A stretch of DNA of 64,000 bases from Actinokineospora baliensis (GCF_016907695.1 NZ_JAFBCK010000001.1:2907001-2971000), one strand, 5' to 3'; positions 45,437 to 53,546 are shown, numbered from the stretch's first letter. Made by a program: numbers and translations. Notes: generated from the letters alone by a model not told the origin.

Positions 45437-45480
45437 AGTTCCCCTCCCACGCCACGGCCCAAGATCATCCACTGGGCCCC

Positions 45481-45790
45481 CGGATTCCACAGTATGGCGA
45501 GGTGGGGTGGGGGGACGACGTGGGTGGGGGCCTGTGGATCGGCGGTGGGGTTGTGGACAACCGGGGTGAGGGGGCGGCTGGAGGGAAGGTGGGGCGGCTG
45601 GAGGGAAGGCGGGGCGCGGGCAGCGGGGGGCGGTCGGCGGGGAGGTGGGGTGCTGGGCGGCGCGGTGCGGGGTGTGGAGAGATGGGCAGTGGGAGACGGG
45701 CGGGTAGGGGAAGGTGGGGCGCGGGCAGCGGGGGAGACGGACGGTGGGCGGGGTGGGCGCTGGGCGCACCGGGAAGTTGATGGCGGTGCG
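45481..45790. repeat. G-rich strand-asymmetric repeat tract
   Basis: The plus strand is made largely of GGGG/GGTGG/GGCGG runs for about 300 bp. It includes two tandem 20-bp units GGGGCGGCTGGAGGGAAGGY at 45571-45590 and 45591-45610, and a 19-bp direct repeat GGGGCGCGGGCAGCGGGGG at 45611-45629 and 45716-45734. Many closely spaced runs of four or more G could form G-quadruplexes. It also holds a DnaA-box-like site in the palindrome GGTTGTGGACAACC (45550-45563). Confidence 0.7.
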
Positions 45791-45966
45791 GTTGGCGTGA
45801 TGAGGTTCGTGCGTTAGGCGACACGGCTGGTGGCGATGGGTGCTCAACGCTGCGCGGGCGGTGATCGAGTGCCCGCCCAACCCCCGAGTCGGCCCACCCA
45901 ACCCGGCCCGCCGAGCCAACCCCGCCAGCCCGACCACTGGACACTCGGAAGCCGCCCACCCGAACT

Positions 45967-46112
45967 GCTCGATGGGGCGGACTTGTTTTGCGTGGGGTGG
46001 CGGCAGTCGTAGCCTTGCCTCGCTGCAGGGCCATGCTTTTCGGCCCCGGCTTTTGCGGTCCTGCCACGGCTGGCGCAGGGGCCCCGCGCAAAACAAGTCC
46101 GCCCCATCGAGC
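45967..46112. repeat. 146-bp palindromic element with perfect 26-bp terminal inverted repeats
   Basis: Left arm 45967-45992 begins GCTCGATGGGGCGGACTTGT and right arm 46087-46112 is its exact reverse complement. The 94-bp centre is itself partly self-complementary, so the whole can fold into one long hairpin. No open frame of note lies inside and no clear target-site duplication flanks it. The form is that of a MITE-like or REP-like mobile repeat, or a large structured RNA or terminator upstream of the OsmC operon and downstream of cutC. Confidence 0.8.
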
Positions 46113-46154
46113 ACACCCAACCCCCACGGACCAGGTCGCAGGCGAGGCGACCGA

Positions 46155-46862
46155 TCAGGAGTCCAGCAGCGTCCGCAGCGCCTCCACCCGCGTCGCCTCC
46201 ACCGGGCTCTCCCAGTTGTCGCGCACCAGACCGCCCGCGTGAATGGCGTTCACCCCGATCGAGCGCAGCCCAGGGACATGTGCGTGCTTGAGGCCGCCGC
46301 CGGCCAGCAGCCGGACACCGGCGGCCTGCCAGTCGTCTCGGGCGGCCAGGCGGGGGAGGCCGTGTTCGAGGCCCTTGGCGGAGCCTGCGGTGAGGACCGT
46401 GTCCAGGCCGGGGAGGCCGCGCAGGGCGGCCCAGGCCTGCTGGGCGTCGGTGGCGTGGTCGACGGCTCGGTGGAAGGTCCAGGGGCTGCCGCCGATGGCT
46501 TCGACGACGGCTCGGGTGGCGGCCAGGTCCACCTGGCCGTCGTCGGTGAGGAAGCCGAGCACGAACTCCTGGGCGCCCGCCCGGCGCAGTTCGGCGACCG
46601 TGTCCAGCAGCCGGTCGAGCTCGGCCTCGTCGGCGGTGAACCCGTCGGTACCGCGCACCATCACCCGCAGCGGGATGTCCACCGCCGCCCGCATCTCGGC
46701 GACCAGCGCCGGGTCGGGGGTGAGCCCGTCGCGGTCCATCTGGGCGACGACCTCGATCCGGTCGGCGCCGCCCTGTTGGGCGGCGACGGCGTCGGGGACG
46801 GTCAAGGCGATGATCTCCAGCAAACCGCGCTGTGGCGAGGAAACGGTCACGGCGCCCATCAT
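46155..46862 (-). CDS. cutC: CutC-family TIM-barrel protein
   Basis: 235 residues from one of two adjacent ATGs. The CutC start LLEIIALTVPDAVAAQQGGADRIEVVAQMDRDGLTPDP and the AGGGLK and FHRAVDHATD blocks are typical. CutC was named for copper homeostasis, but the evidence for that role is weak and the real reaction is not known. Two identical DasR-like operators upstream connect it with aminosugar metabolism, which is inference. Stops 42 bp from the palindromic element. Confidence 0.85.
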   Translation of the reverse strand: MMGAVTVSSPQRGLLEIIALTVPDAVAAQQGGADRIEVVAQMDRDGLTPDPALVAEMRAAVDIPLRVMVRGTDGFTADEAELDRLLDTVAELRRAGAQEFVLGFLTDDGQVDLAATRAVVEAIGGSPWTFHRAVDHATDAQQAWAALRGLPGLDTVLTAGSAKGLEHGLPRLAARDDWQAAGVRLLAGGGLKHAHVPGLRSIGVNAIHAGGLVRDNWESPVEATRVEALRTLLDS

Positions 46863-46945
46863 CCGGTCTCGCGCTCGATTTGTAATGCCCCGGGTTCCAC
46901 ATTCGCTGGATCCGCCCACGTCGACCTGGACCGGACCAGCGGTAA

Positions 46946-46963
46946 AGTGGTCCAGACCACATA
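46946..46963. promoter_or_regulatory. DasR-like operator, copy 1
   Basis: AGTGGTCCAGACCACATA. The core TGGTCCAGACCA matches the DasR-responsive element TGGTCTAGACCA at 11 of 12 positions and is a near-perfect palindrome. It lies 83 bp before the cutC start and is identical to copy 2. Confidence 0.7.
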
Positions 46964-47057
46964 CTTGACGGTCTTCTCTTGTGTGCTGGCCACAACTTCG
47001 GCCACCGGGTGGTCGCTGTGGACGGCCTCTGACCGGGTTCGGCCAATGGTGGTGAAT

Positions 47058-47075
47058 AGTGGTCCAGACCACATA
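47058..47075. promoter_or_regulatory. DasR-like operator, copy 2
   Basis: The same 18 bases as copy 1, AGTGGTCCAGACCACATA, in the same orientation 112 bp further from cutC. The identity beyond the palindromic core (TA at the end) suggests a shared promoter element or a duplicated control module. Confidence 0.7.
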
Positions 47076-47158
47076 ACAGTTAGCCATCGTGAACCGAAAG
47101 GCGTCCGTTTTCCGGACGGTGAACCCGGTTTACCCGCCCCCGTCCGACCCCGGACGCG

Positions 47159-47196
47159 CCGGTGCCCCCGATGGTCTGGACCATCGGGGGCACCGG
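47159..47196 (-). terminator. Terminator of the VOC gene
   Basis: A perfect inverted repeat of 18 bp on each side of a 2-base centre, 7 bp beyond the VOC stop. It forms a very stable hairpin but lacks a T-run. Its centre contains TGGTCTGGACCA, which resembles the operators upstream of cutC by sequence. Confidence 0.75.
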
Positions 47197-47202
47197 GGTC
47201 GA

Positions 47203-47574
47203 TCAGGCCCGCTCGGCCGCGCTGCGCAGCACGCAGAACTCGTTGCCCTCCGGGTCGGCGAGCACCGCCCACCCGGTGCCGTCGGGCTGCCGCCGGTCGT
47301 CGACCAGGCCCGCGCCCGCCGCGAGCAGCCGGTCCACCTCCTGCTCGCGCGCGACGTCCGGTCGCAGGCACAGGTGCAGCCGGTTCTTGACCGTCTTCGG
47401 CTCGGGCACCCGGTTGAAGAACAGCGTGGGCCCGCCGGGGACGGCGATCCAGGCCTCTTCCTCGCCGTCGACGCACTCCGGGTCGACCGGGTGCCCCACA
47501 ACCTGGGCCCACCACTGGGCCAGGGCGTAGTTGTCAGTGGCGTCGAACGCGATGTTCAGGATGGTGGAGGGCAT
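47203..47574 (-). CDS. VOC-family (glyoxalase-like) protein
   Basis: 123 residues. Start LNIAFDATDNYALAQWWAQVVGHPVD and the end DPEGNEFCVL are typical of the actinobacterial VOC/glyoxalase-like proteins with a beta-alpha-beta-beta-beta repeat. His and Glu metal ligands are partly present (HLCLRPD, EGNEF). Substrate unknown. It follows the beta-propeller gene by one base and may be co-transcribed with it. Confidence 0.8.
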   Translation of the reverse strand: MPSTILNIAFDATDNYALAQWWAQVVGHPVDPECVDGEEEAWIAVPGGPTLFFNRVPEPKTVKNRLHLCLRPDVAREQEVDRLLAAGAGLVDDRRQPDGTGWAVLADPEGNEFCVLRSAAERA

Positions 47575-47575
47575 G

Positions 47576-48652
47576 TCAGAACACTAGGCGCAGCGTCGCG
47601 ACCCGGCCCTTCTCACCGGCGGCCCAGCACGCGCCGTCGGCCGCGCAGTCGACGGTGTCGAAGCTGCCGCTGTCGAAGGCGCGCCAGTCGCGGCCATCGT
47701 TGAGGGTGATGTCGCTGCCGGTGGGCCCGACCGCGATCGCCACCGTCGGGAAGAACGGGTGCCAGGTCACGCCCGAGCGGTACCCCTGGGGCGCGGACGA
47801 CGGCTTGCGCCAAGTGCGCCCGCCGTCACGCGTAGTGCCGAGAGCGTCGACAGCGCCGTCCGGCTTGGCGTAGTCGCCGCCCACTGCGATGCCGTGCGAT
47901 CGGTCGCGGAACGCGGTCGCGAAGACCCCGGCACTGGCGTTGCTCGCGAGCACCGTGTCGCTGACCGTCCACGTGCGACCGCGGTCCGACGAGTGCAGGA
48001 CCCGCGCCTTCGCCCCGCCGCCGGTCGCGATCCACGCGTCCCGCGAACCCGAGGTCGTCACGCACTGCCCGCTCGCGGCGAAGGCGAACTCGCCGTCCAA
48101 CGCGGGCGGCATCCCGTCGCTGGGCACAACCGACCAGGTGCGGCCACCGTCGTCGGTCGACAAGAGCCGGAACTTGCCGTCCACCGGGTCGCTCAGCGCG
48201 AGGCCGCGGCGGTGGTCGAAGAACGCCAGGCAGTCGTAGAAGGCGTTGGCGTCGCCGTTGCGGAACGTCTCGGTCCAGTTGGCGCCGCCGTCGGAGGTGC
48301 GGAAGATCCGCGACTGGTCGCCGGGGCCGATGCTCAGCGCGACCGCGGTGCGCGCGTCGAACGCCTCGATGTCGCGCAGCTCCAGGGACGCTGTGCCCGG
48401 CGGCGACGTGCGCGACCAGGTGCGGCCGCCGTCGGTGGTGCGCAGCACCGTGCCGCCGCTGCCGCTGGCCCACGCGACCTTCGCGCTGACCGCCGAGAGC
48501 CCGCGCAACCGCGCGTCCGATCCAGTGGGGGACAACCGCCAGGTCAGGGTGGGACCGTGGCCTGCCGCCGGTGCCGCTTGCGCCGAGGCCGGGGTGGCCA
48601 GGGCGCCTGCCGCGAGCACGACGAGCGCGCCGAGGATGAGGGGTCGCTTCAT
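47576..48652 (-). CDS. Secreted YCF48/BNR-type beta-propeller protein
   Basis: 358 residues. Signal peptide with cleavage after about residue 27 (ASAQA). Five Asp-box motifs of the SxDxGxTW type are visible: TTDGGRTW, TSDGGANW, STDDGGRTW, SSDRGRTW and TRDGGRTW, so it should fold as a beta-propeller like plant photosystem II stability factor YCF48 or sialidases. No sialidase catalytic residues can be assigned. It often appears annotated as an oxidoreductase without evidence. Extracellular; role unknown. Confidence 0.82.
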   Translation of the reverse strand: MKRPLILGALVVLAAGALATPASAQAAPAAGHGPTLTWRLSPTGSDARLRGLSAVSAKVAWASGSGGTVLRTTDGGRTWSRTSPPGTASLELRDIEAFDARTAVALSIGPGDQSRIFRTSDGGANWTETFRNGDANAFYDCLAFFDHRRGLALSDPVDGKFRLLSTDDGGRTWSVVPSDGMPPALDGEFAFAASGQCVTTSGSRDAWIATGGGAKARVLHSSDRGRTWTVSDTVLASNASAGVFATAFRDRSHGIAVGGDYAKPDGAVDALGTTRDGGRTWRKPSSAPQGYRSGVTWHPFFPTVAIAVGPTGSDITLNDGRDWRAFDSGSFDTVDCAADGACWAAGEKGRVATLRLVF

Positions 48653-48709
48653 GTGGCGGAAACTAGACCAGCGGGACGCGCCCCAGACAGGTCCAAACGT
48701 CGTACCCGA

Positions 48710-49363
48710 TCACCTGGTGACCAGGCCCGCGTCGTAGGCGAGCAACCCGGCCTGGGTGCGGTTGGCGCACTCCAGCTTCACCAGCATCCGCGACACGTAG
48801 CTCTTGACCGTGGCCTCGCTCAGCGCCAACCGGTCGGCGATCTGCGCGTTCGACAACCCGGCACCCAACCCCGCCAGCACCTCGCCCTCCCGCTCGGTCA
48901 GCTCCCGCACCAGCCGCAGCGCCCGCTCCCTGGCCGCCTGCTCACCGACCCCGGCCGCGACCAACCGGCGGGTCGCCGCCGGGGACAGCACCGTGTGCCC
49001 GTCCGCCGCGACCCGCACCAGGCTGATCAGGTCCTCCGGCGGGGTCGTCTTCACCAGGAACCCCGCCGCGCCCGCCCGCAGCGCCCTGATCACGTACTGG
49101 TCGGCGTCGAAGGTCGTCAGCGCCACCACCGCGGGCGGCTTGGGCAGCCGGGAGATCCGCTCGATCGCGGTCAACCCGTCCACCCCGGGCATCCGCAGGT
49201 CCATCAGCACCACGTGCGGCTGGTGGCGCACCACCGCCTCCACCGCGGCCGCCCCGTCCTGCGCGGTGTCGACCACGTCGATGTCCGGTGCCGTGCTCAG
49301 GATCGTGCGCAGGTGCGCACACACCATCGGCTCGTCGTCCACCAGGACGACCCGGATCGGCAT
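48710..49363 (-). CDS. NarL/LuxR-family response regulator
   Basis: 217 residues. Receiver domain: acidic pair in VVLVDDEPMV, phospho-acceptor Asp in VVLMDLRMPGVDG (about residue 54), Thr in LTTFDADQYV and Lys in FLVKTTPPEDL. The C-terminal LuxR-type helix-turn-helix reads LTEREGEVLAGLGAGLSNAQIADRLALSEATVKSYVSRMLVKL. It directly follows the sensor kinase gene with no gap. Target genes are unknown. Confidence 0.95.
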   Translation of the reverse strand: MPIRVVLVDDEPMVCAHLRTILSTAPDIDVVDTAQDGAAAVEAVVRHQPHVVLMDLRMPGVDGLTAIERISRLPKPPAVVALTTFDADQYVIRALRAGAAGFLVKTTPPEDLISLVRVAADGHTVLSPAATRRLVAAGVGEQAARERALRLVRELTEREGEVLAGLGAGLSNAQIADRLALSEATVKSYVSRMLVKLECANRTQAGLLAYDAGLVTR

Positions 49364-50587
49364 CTACGCGCCTTCCTGGGACGGCACGAACGCGGGCAGC
49401 ACGGCGTCGACCTCGAAACCGCCACCGGCCACCGGCCCCGCGGTGAGCGTGCCGCCGACGAGCTCGACCCGCTGCCGCAACCCGGCCAGCCCGGCACCCG
49501 ACCCGGATTCAGACAGTCCACTGTCGACCGACCGGGTCGCCGACGCGTTGCGGATGGTCAGCCGGACCCGGTCGCCGCCGTAGCGGACCCGCACCCTGGT
49601 CGGCGCGCCCGGCGCGTGCTTGCGGATGTTGGTCAGCGACTCCTGCACCACCCGGTACGCGGTGCGCCCCACCGCCGCCGACGTCAACGCCGGGTTGCCG
49701 TCGAGCCGCAGGTCCACCGGCACGCCGACCGACTCCGACTCCGCGACCAACGTCGACAGGTCCGGCACCGCGGCCGGTTCGTCGTGCTCCTCGCGCGGCT
49801 GGTGCCCGGCGCCCTCGCCGCTGTCGTTGCGCAGCACGCCGACCAGCTCGCGCAGCTCGTTGAGCGCCTCGCAGCCCGCCACCCGCAGCCCCTCGGCGGC
49901 CGTCCGGGTGCGGTCGTCGGGACCGGTCACGGCCAAAGCCCCGGCGTGCAGCACCATCAGGCTCACCCGGTGCGTGACCACGTCGTGCATCTCCTCGGCC
50001 AGCCGCACCCGTTCGTCGGCGCGGGCCTGCTCGGCCAACAGGTGCTGCTCGCGTTCGGCGCGTTCGGCCCGGTCGGTCAACGCCTGCACCAACGTGCGGT
50101 GCGCGCGCACGTACAACCCGATCAACGCGGGGAGCACCACCAGCAACACCGTGCCCAGCACCAGCTCGGTCGAGGTGTGCCAGGGCCGCGAGACCAGGGC
50201 AGCCAACGCGAACACCAAGGCGGGGCCCAGGAGTATCCCGGCGTAGACCATCGCGCTGTAGACGTAAACCGGCGCCGAGACCAGCATCCACGGGTCGGTG
50301 TCCTTGAAATCCGGCCGCCAACCGCCCTGGGCGACGTGCTGCAGCAGCAGGTACCCCGCGCAGATCGCCAGGGTCACCGCCATCAGCAGCTCCGGGTACC
50401 ACTTGCGCACCACCAGCAACCCGGCCATGACGAAGGTGATCACGCCGTCGAGCACGCCGAACGCTGTCGCGCGGGTGTCGTCGAAGAGCATCCCGCCGAC
50501 CTGCAGCGCCACCACGACGCCGATCGGCAGCAGGTAGAAGAACGCCTCACGCTTCGACTGCCACAGTGGCTCCCGCACACCGAGCAC
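49364..50587 (-). CDS. NarL-type sensor histidine kinase
   Basis: About 407 residues from the GTG at 50587; a GTG at 50578 is also possible. N-terminal membrane part with about five helices (residues 15-165). HisKA_3 phosphoacceptor His is in RLAEEMHDVVTHRVSLMVLHAGAL. ATPase region has RVVQESLTNIRKHAPGA (N box) and GSGAGLAGLRQRVELVGG (G box). The extracytoplasmic loops are short, so it may sense membrane stress; no ligand is evident. Its partner regulator follows immediately. Confidence 0.9.
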   Translation of the reverse strand: MLGVREPLWQSKREAFFYLLPIGVVVALQVGGMLFDDTRATAFGVLDGVITFVMAGLLVVRKWYPELLMAVTLAICAGYLLLQHVAQGGWRPDFKDTDPWMLVSAPVYVYSAMVYAGILLGPALVFALAALVSRPWHTSTELVLGTVLLVVLPALIGLYVRAHRTLVQALTDRAERAEREQHLLAEQARADERVRLAEEMHDVVTHRVSLMVLHAGALAVTGPDDRTRTAAEGLRVAGCEALNELRELVGVLRNDSGEGAGHQPREEHDEPAAVPDLSTLVAESESVGVPVDLRLDGNPALTSAAVGRTAYRVVQESLTNIRKHAPGAPTRVRVRYGGDRVRLTIRNASATRSVDSGLSESGSGAGLAGLRQRVELVGGTLTAGPVAGGGFEVDAVLPAFVPSQEGA

Positions 50588-50678
50588 GCTACCCAGCGCC
50601 CGCGGCCGCCGAGGCCGATCGACACCATTCGGGTGGTCGCGGCCGCAACGAAAGTTGCTGGTTAGCATTGGCCGCACC

Positions 50679-51440
50679 ATGAACGACTACACCAGCATGG
50701 TCGCCGTGGGCGACTCCTTCACCGAGGGCATGTCCGACTTCCGCCCCGACGGCGGCTGCCGCGGCTGGGCCGACCTCGTCGCCGAACGGCTCGCCGCCGA
50801 CACCCCCGGCTTCGCCTACGCCAACCTCGCCGTCCGCGGCAAGCTCATCCGCCAGATCGTCGACGAACAGGTCGACACCGCCGCCGCGATGCGCCCCCAC
50901 CTGGTCACCTTCGCGGGCGGCATGAACGACGTGATGCGCCCGACCTGCGACATGGACGCCCTCACCGCCCGGGTCCGCTACGCCATCGGCACCCTCGCCG
51001 CCGCCGCCCGGACCGTGGTCCTGTTCCGCGTCATCGACCCGACCAGGCGCATGCGCGGCGCCGCCAGGCTGCTGCCCCGCATCAACCGCCTCCTCGCCGT
51101 GGTCGACGAACTCGCTGTTTCGCACGACGCCGTGGTGGTTGACCTGTTCTCCTCCCGCGTGTTCGACTCGCCCGCGCTGTGGGCGCCCGACCGCATCCAC
51201 CTCAACGCCGAAGGCCACCGCCGAGTGGCCGAAGCCACCCTCCGAGCCCTCGGCGCACCCCCCACCTTCGAGTGGGACGAGCCCCTCCCCACCCCCACCC
51301 TCCGCCGCCGCGACCGCGCCGCCGCCGACCTCCGCTGGGCCGGAACCCACGCGGGCCCCTGGATAGCCCGCAGACTGACCGGCCGCTCCTCCGGCGACAG
51401 CCGAACCCCCAAGCGCCCCGAACTCGACCCCTTCAGCTAA
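50679..51440 (+). CDS. SGNH/GDSL-type hydrolase
   Basis: 253 residues from ATG at 50679. SGNH blocks: GDSFTEG with the nucleophile Ser (block I), NLAVRG (block II Gly), AGGMND with Asn (block III) and DRIHLNAEGH with Asp and His (block V). No signal peptide is present, so it is likely an intracellular esterase or acyl-hydrolase. The C-terminal 50 residues are Arg/Pro-rich. Divergent to the two-component system. Confidence 0.92.
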   Translation: MNDYTSMVAVGDSFTEGMSDFRPDGGCRGWADLVAERLAADTPGFAYANLAVRGKLIRQIVDEQVDTAAAMRPHLVTFAGGMNDVMRPTCDMDALTARVRYAIGTLAAAARTVVLFRVIDPTRRMRGAARLLPRINRLLAVVDELAVSHDAVVVDLFSSRVFDSPALWAPDRIHLNAEGHRRVAEATLRALGAPPTFEWDEPLPTPTLRRRDRAAADLRWAGTHAGPWIARRLTGRSSGDSRTPKRPELDPFS

Positions 51441-51467
51441 CCCCATACCGTTGCCTTCGGCGCCGAG

Positions 51468-51495
51468 TTGTCCACAACCCTCCGGCCTGTCCACA
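51468..51495 (+). promoter_or_regulatory. Pair of DnaA-box-like sites
   Basis: TTGTCCACA at 51468-51476 (perfect) and CTGTCCACA at 51487-51495 (one mismatch), start-to-start 19 bp. The spacing equals that of the pair at 31402-31429. They lie between the convergent SGNH and flavoprotein genes. Confidence 0.45.
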
Positions 51496-51603
51496 GCTCC
51501 TCGCGCCCCCTTTCCCCGCAGGTCAGACCCGATAGAATGGAATCGGGGCCGCCCCCGGAGAGGGTGGGGCTGTGCCCCGGGACGCGTGCGCGAGGAGATG
51601 GGG

Positions 51604-52635
51604 CTAGGCGGGTAGTGGGGCCAGGAGGCGGCGTAGGGCGGTGGCGGCGGTGCGGCCTGCTCGGGTGGCGCCGATGGTGCTGGCGGAGGGGCCGTAGCCG
51701 ACCAGGTGGATTCTGGGGTCGGTGGTGACCTGGGTGCCGGTCATCTGGATGCCGCCGCCGGGGGTGCGCAGGTGGAGGGGGGCGAGGTGGTCGAGGGCGT
51801 GCCGGAAGCCGGTGGCCCAGAGGATCACGTCGGCCTCGACCTCGTGGCCGTCGGGCCAGGTGGCGCCGGTGGGGGTGAGGTGGTCGAACACGGGTTTGCG
51901 GTCGAGGACCCCGGCGGCGCGGGCGGCCTTGACCTCGTCGGTGAGCATGAGGCCGGTGACGCTGACGACGCTTTCGGGGACCCTGCCCGCTTCTACGGCG
52001 GCGGCGACCTTCGCGACGACTTCGCGGCCGTACTCCGGGGTGAACGGGCCGTCCCGCCACACCGGTGGCCGCCGGGTCACCCAGGTCGTGGCGGACGCGA
52101 CCTCGGCGATCTCCAGCAGCGCCTGGACCCCCGACGCGCCGCCGCCCACCACGATGACCCGCTTGCCCGCGAACTCCTCCGGGCCCCGGTAGTCCGCCGT
52201 GTGCAACTGCCGCCCCGCGAACCGGCCCGGGTAGTGCGGCCAGAACGGCTTGTCCCACGTCCCCGTCGCGTTGATCAACGCCCTGGTCTCCCAGACCCCC
52301 GCGGCCGACTCGACGACGAACCCCGCGCCCTCCTCCCGAACCGACCGCACCACCACGGGCCGCACCACGGGCAGGTCGAACTCGCGCTCGTACGCGCCGA
52401 AGTACTCCGCCACCACCTCCGACGCCGGACGGCTCGCGTCGGCGTGCGGCAACGCCAAGCCCGGCAGGTCGTGGATGCCGTGCACCTTCCCCAACCGCAG
52501 GCTCGGCCACCGGTGCCGCCACGCCCCACCCGGCCCCGGGTTCGCGTCCAGCACCACGAACTCCAGGCCCGACCGCCGCAGGAAGTACCCGGCCGACAAC
52601 CCCGCCTGCCCCGCCCCGATCACCACCACGTCCAT
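51604..52635 (-). CDS. Flavin-containing monooxygenase-like FAD/NAD(P)-binding protein
   Basis: 343 residues from ATG at 52635. FAD-binding GAGQAGLSAGYFL at residues 8-20 and the second nucleotide-binding VVGGGASGVQALLEIA. The linking motif LHTADYRGPEEFAGKRV and the C-terminal ATGFRHALDHLAPLHL fit the FMO/Baeyer-Villiger-like or CzcO-type (cation efflux associated) flavoproteins. It uses NAD(P)H to oxidise an unknown substrate. Codon usage is slightly G-richer in its 3' half. Not in an evident operon. Confidence 0.88.
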   Translation of the reverse strand: MDVVVIGAGQAGLSAGYFLRRSGLEFVVLDANPGPGGAWRHRWPSLRLGKVHGIHDLPGLALPHADASRPASEVVAEYFGAYEREFDLPVVRPVVVRSVREEGAGFVVESAAGVWETRALINATGTWDKPFWPHYPGRFAGRQLHTADYRGPEEFAGKRVIVVGGGASGVQALLEIAEVASATTWVTRRPPVWRDGPFTPEYGREVVAKVAAAVEAGRVPESVVSVTGLMLTDEVKAARAAGVLDRKPVFDHLTPTGATWPDGHEVEADVILWATGFRHALDHLAPLHLRTPGGGIQMTGTQVTTDPRIHLVGYGPSASTIGATRAGRTAATALRRLLAPLPA

Positions 52636-53132
52636 ACCCGGTTCAACACCGGGCCCACCCACCCCCTTCCGTTGCCCGGGTCACAGCGGTGACGGTGGTG
52701 GGCACGCCCGCGCCGCAGAGGTGAAGGCGAGGCGGCTCCTGACCAGGCAGCCGCGTTCGTGCTCGCCGCTCCGACTCAGCGCATCGGGCAGCTGCGTCGG
52801 GCATCCGGCGGATCGCCATGCCGATCACCCAGGCGGGCCGCCAAGCCGGCGCTGCTGGGCCCGCTGTCTTGGATCACTGGCCTGCGGCAGCGGACGTTGT
52901 GCCAGGCCGCCGCCGTGGGCGCAGGGGTGTGAGGTCGCCGCCGTGGCTGGCGGTGCCGGGCCCGCTGTCTTGGATCGTCCGGCTCGCCATGGCGAGCGCT
53001 GTTCTGGACCGCCGCCGAGGCTGGGGCGCTGTCTTGGATCACTGGCTCGCGGCAATGGATCACCGCGGCGGGCCAACCTGCCCTAGGCCCTGGACCACGG
53101 GGCCGCACCGCGGCACAAGGCCGCAGCGGGAA
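52636..53132. other. 497-bp gene-free spacer
   Basis: No convincing gene. The right half holds the interspersed repeat family at 52857-53046 and the 16-bp perfect palindrome GCTCGCCATGGCGAGC at 52982-52997. Open frames on the minus strand translate the repeats into recurring PVIQDS-like peptides, with no sign of selection on protein. Confidence 0.6.
52857..53046. repeat. Three interspersed copies of a short repeat
   Basis: The 19-mer GCTGTCTTGGATCACTGGC occurs at 52863-52881 and 53028-53046. A third copy shares the core GCTGTCTTGGATC at 52964-52976, and copies 1 and 3 share the upstream GGGCCC extension. The spacing (about 100 and 64 bp) is irregular and the spacers are unrelated except for GGCTCGC-like bases near the copies. 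Not a CRISPR; it looks like a dispersed intergenic repeat family. Confidence 0.75.
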
Positions 53133-53546
53133 CTACATCTGTGCGGGGCGTTCCATGTACATCGCGTCGGGGGCGCCGAAGCCGAAGCCCTCGTACAGGG
53201 CGTGGGCGTCCCTGGTGTGCAGCATCCAGCGGAACCGCGCCCCAGCCCCCTCCTCGACCATCGCCCGCACGAGCGCCTTGCCCAGCCCGTGCCCCCGCGC
53301 GGACTCCAGCACGAACACGTCAGCCAGGTACGCCGTCCCGACCCCGTCCGACAGGGCGCGGGCGAAGCCGACCTGTGTTCCAGTCGCCCGGTGGTACACC
53401 CCCGCGACCCGCCATGCCCCCGCCAGTTGTGCTTCGAACTGCTCCCGGGTCCGCCACTGCCCCCAGTAGGCGTCGGTCGACAGGTAGGCCCACACGGCGT
53501 TGACATCGATCCGGGTGGGGTTGTCGTCGATCTCGTACTCGCTCAT
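53133..53546 (-). CDS. GNAT-family N-acetyltransferase
   Basis: 137 residues. The acetyl-CoA site appears as YLADVFVLESARGHGLGKALVRAMVE (motif A with RGxGxG) followed by WMLHTRDAHALYEGFGFG (motif B with the LYxxxGF pattern). Substrate unknown. Its ATG overlaps the stop of the AraC-type gene by four bases, so the two are co-expressed. Confidence 0.9.
   Translation of the reverse strand: MSEYEIDDNPTRIDVNAVWAYLSTDAYWGQWRTREQFEAQLAGAWRVAGVYHRATGTQVGFARALSDGVGTAYLADVFVLESARGHGLGKALVRAMVEEGAGARFRWMLHTRDAHALYEGFGFGAPDAMYMERPAQM

Larger units (their letters stand above)
45437..46154. other. 718-bp gene-free tract
   Basis: No convincing gene between the OsmC gene and cutC. Long open frames exist on both strands, but they are an effect of the extreme G bias; they are Pro/Arg-rich or Gly-rich and change reading sense at every repeat. 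The left half is a G-rich, strand-asymmetric region and the right half contains a 146-bp palindromic element; both are listed separately. Confidence 0.7.
46863..47202. other. Upstream region of cutC
   Basis: 340 bp with no gene. It carries two copies of an 18-bp DasR-like operator (46946-46963 and 47058-47075), a degenerate third copy around 46926-46940 (CTGGACCGGACCAGC), and the terminator of the VOC gene at 47159-47196. Confidence 0.6.

Noticed and set aside
45465..47046. Long Pro/Arg-rich frames in the gene-free tract and over cutC
   Set aside because: They follow the G-rich repeats and the palindromic element, lack ribosome-binding sites and share no family; cutC on the minus strand is well supported.
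47759..50665. Very long plus-strand open frame (over 900 codons) across the beta-propeller, two-component genes
   Set aside because: It is antisense to three well-supported genes, is rich in Arg, Gly, His and Pro, and has no domain; a GC-bias artefact.
52857..53046. Possible CRISPR array
   Set aside because: Only three repeat copies, of unequal length, with irregular spacing and no cas genes.
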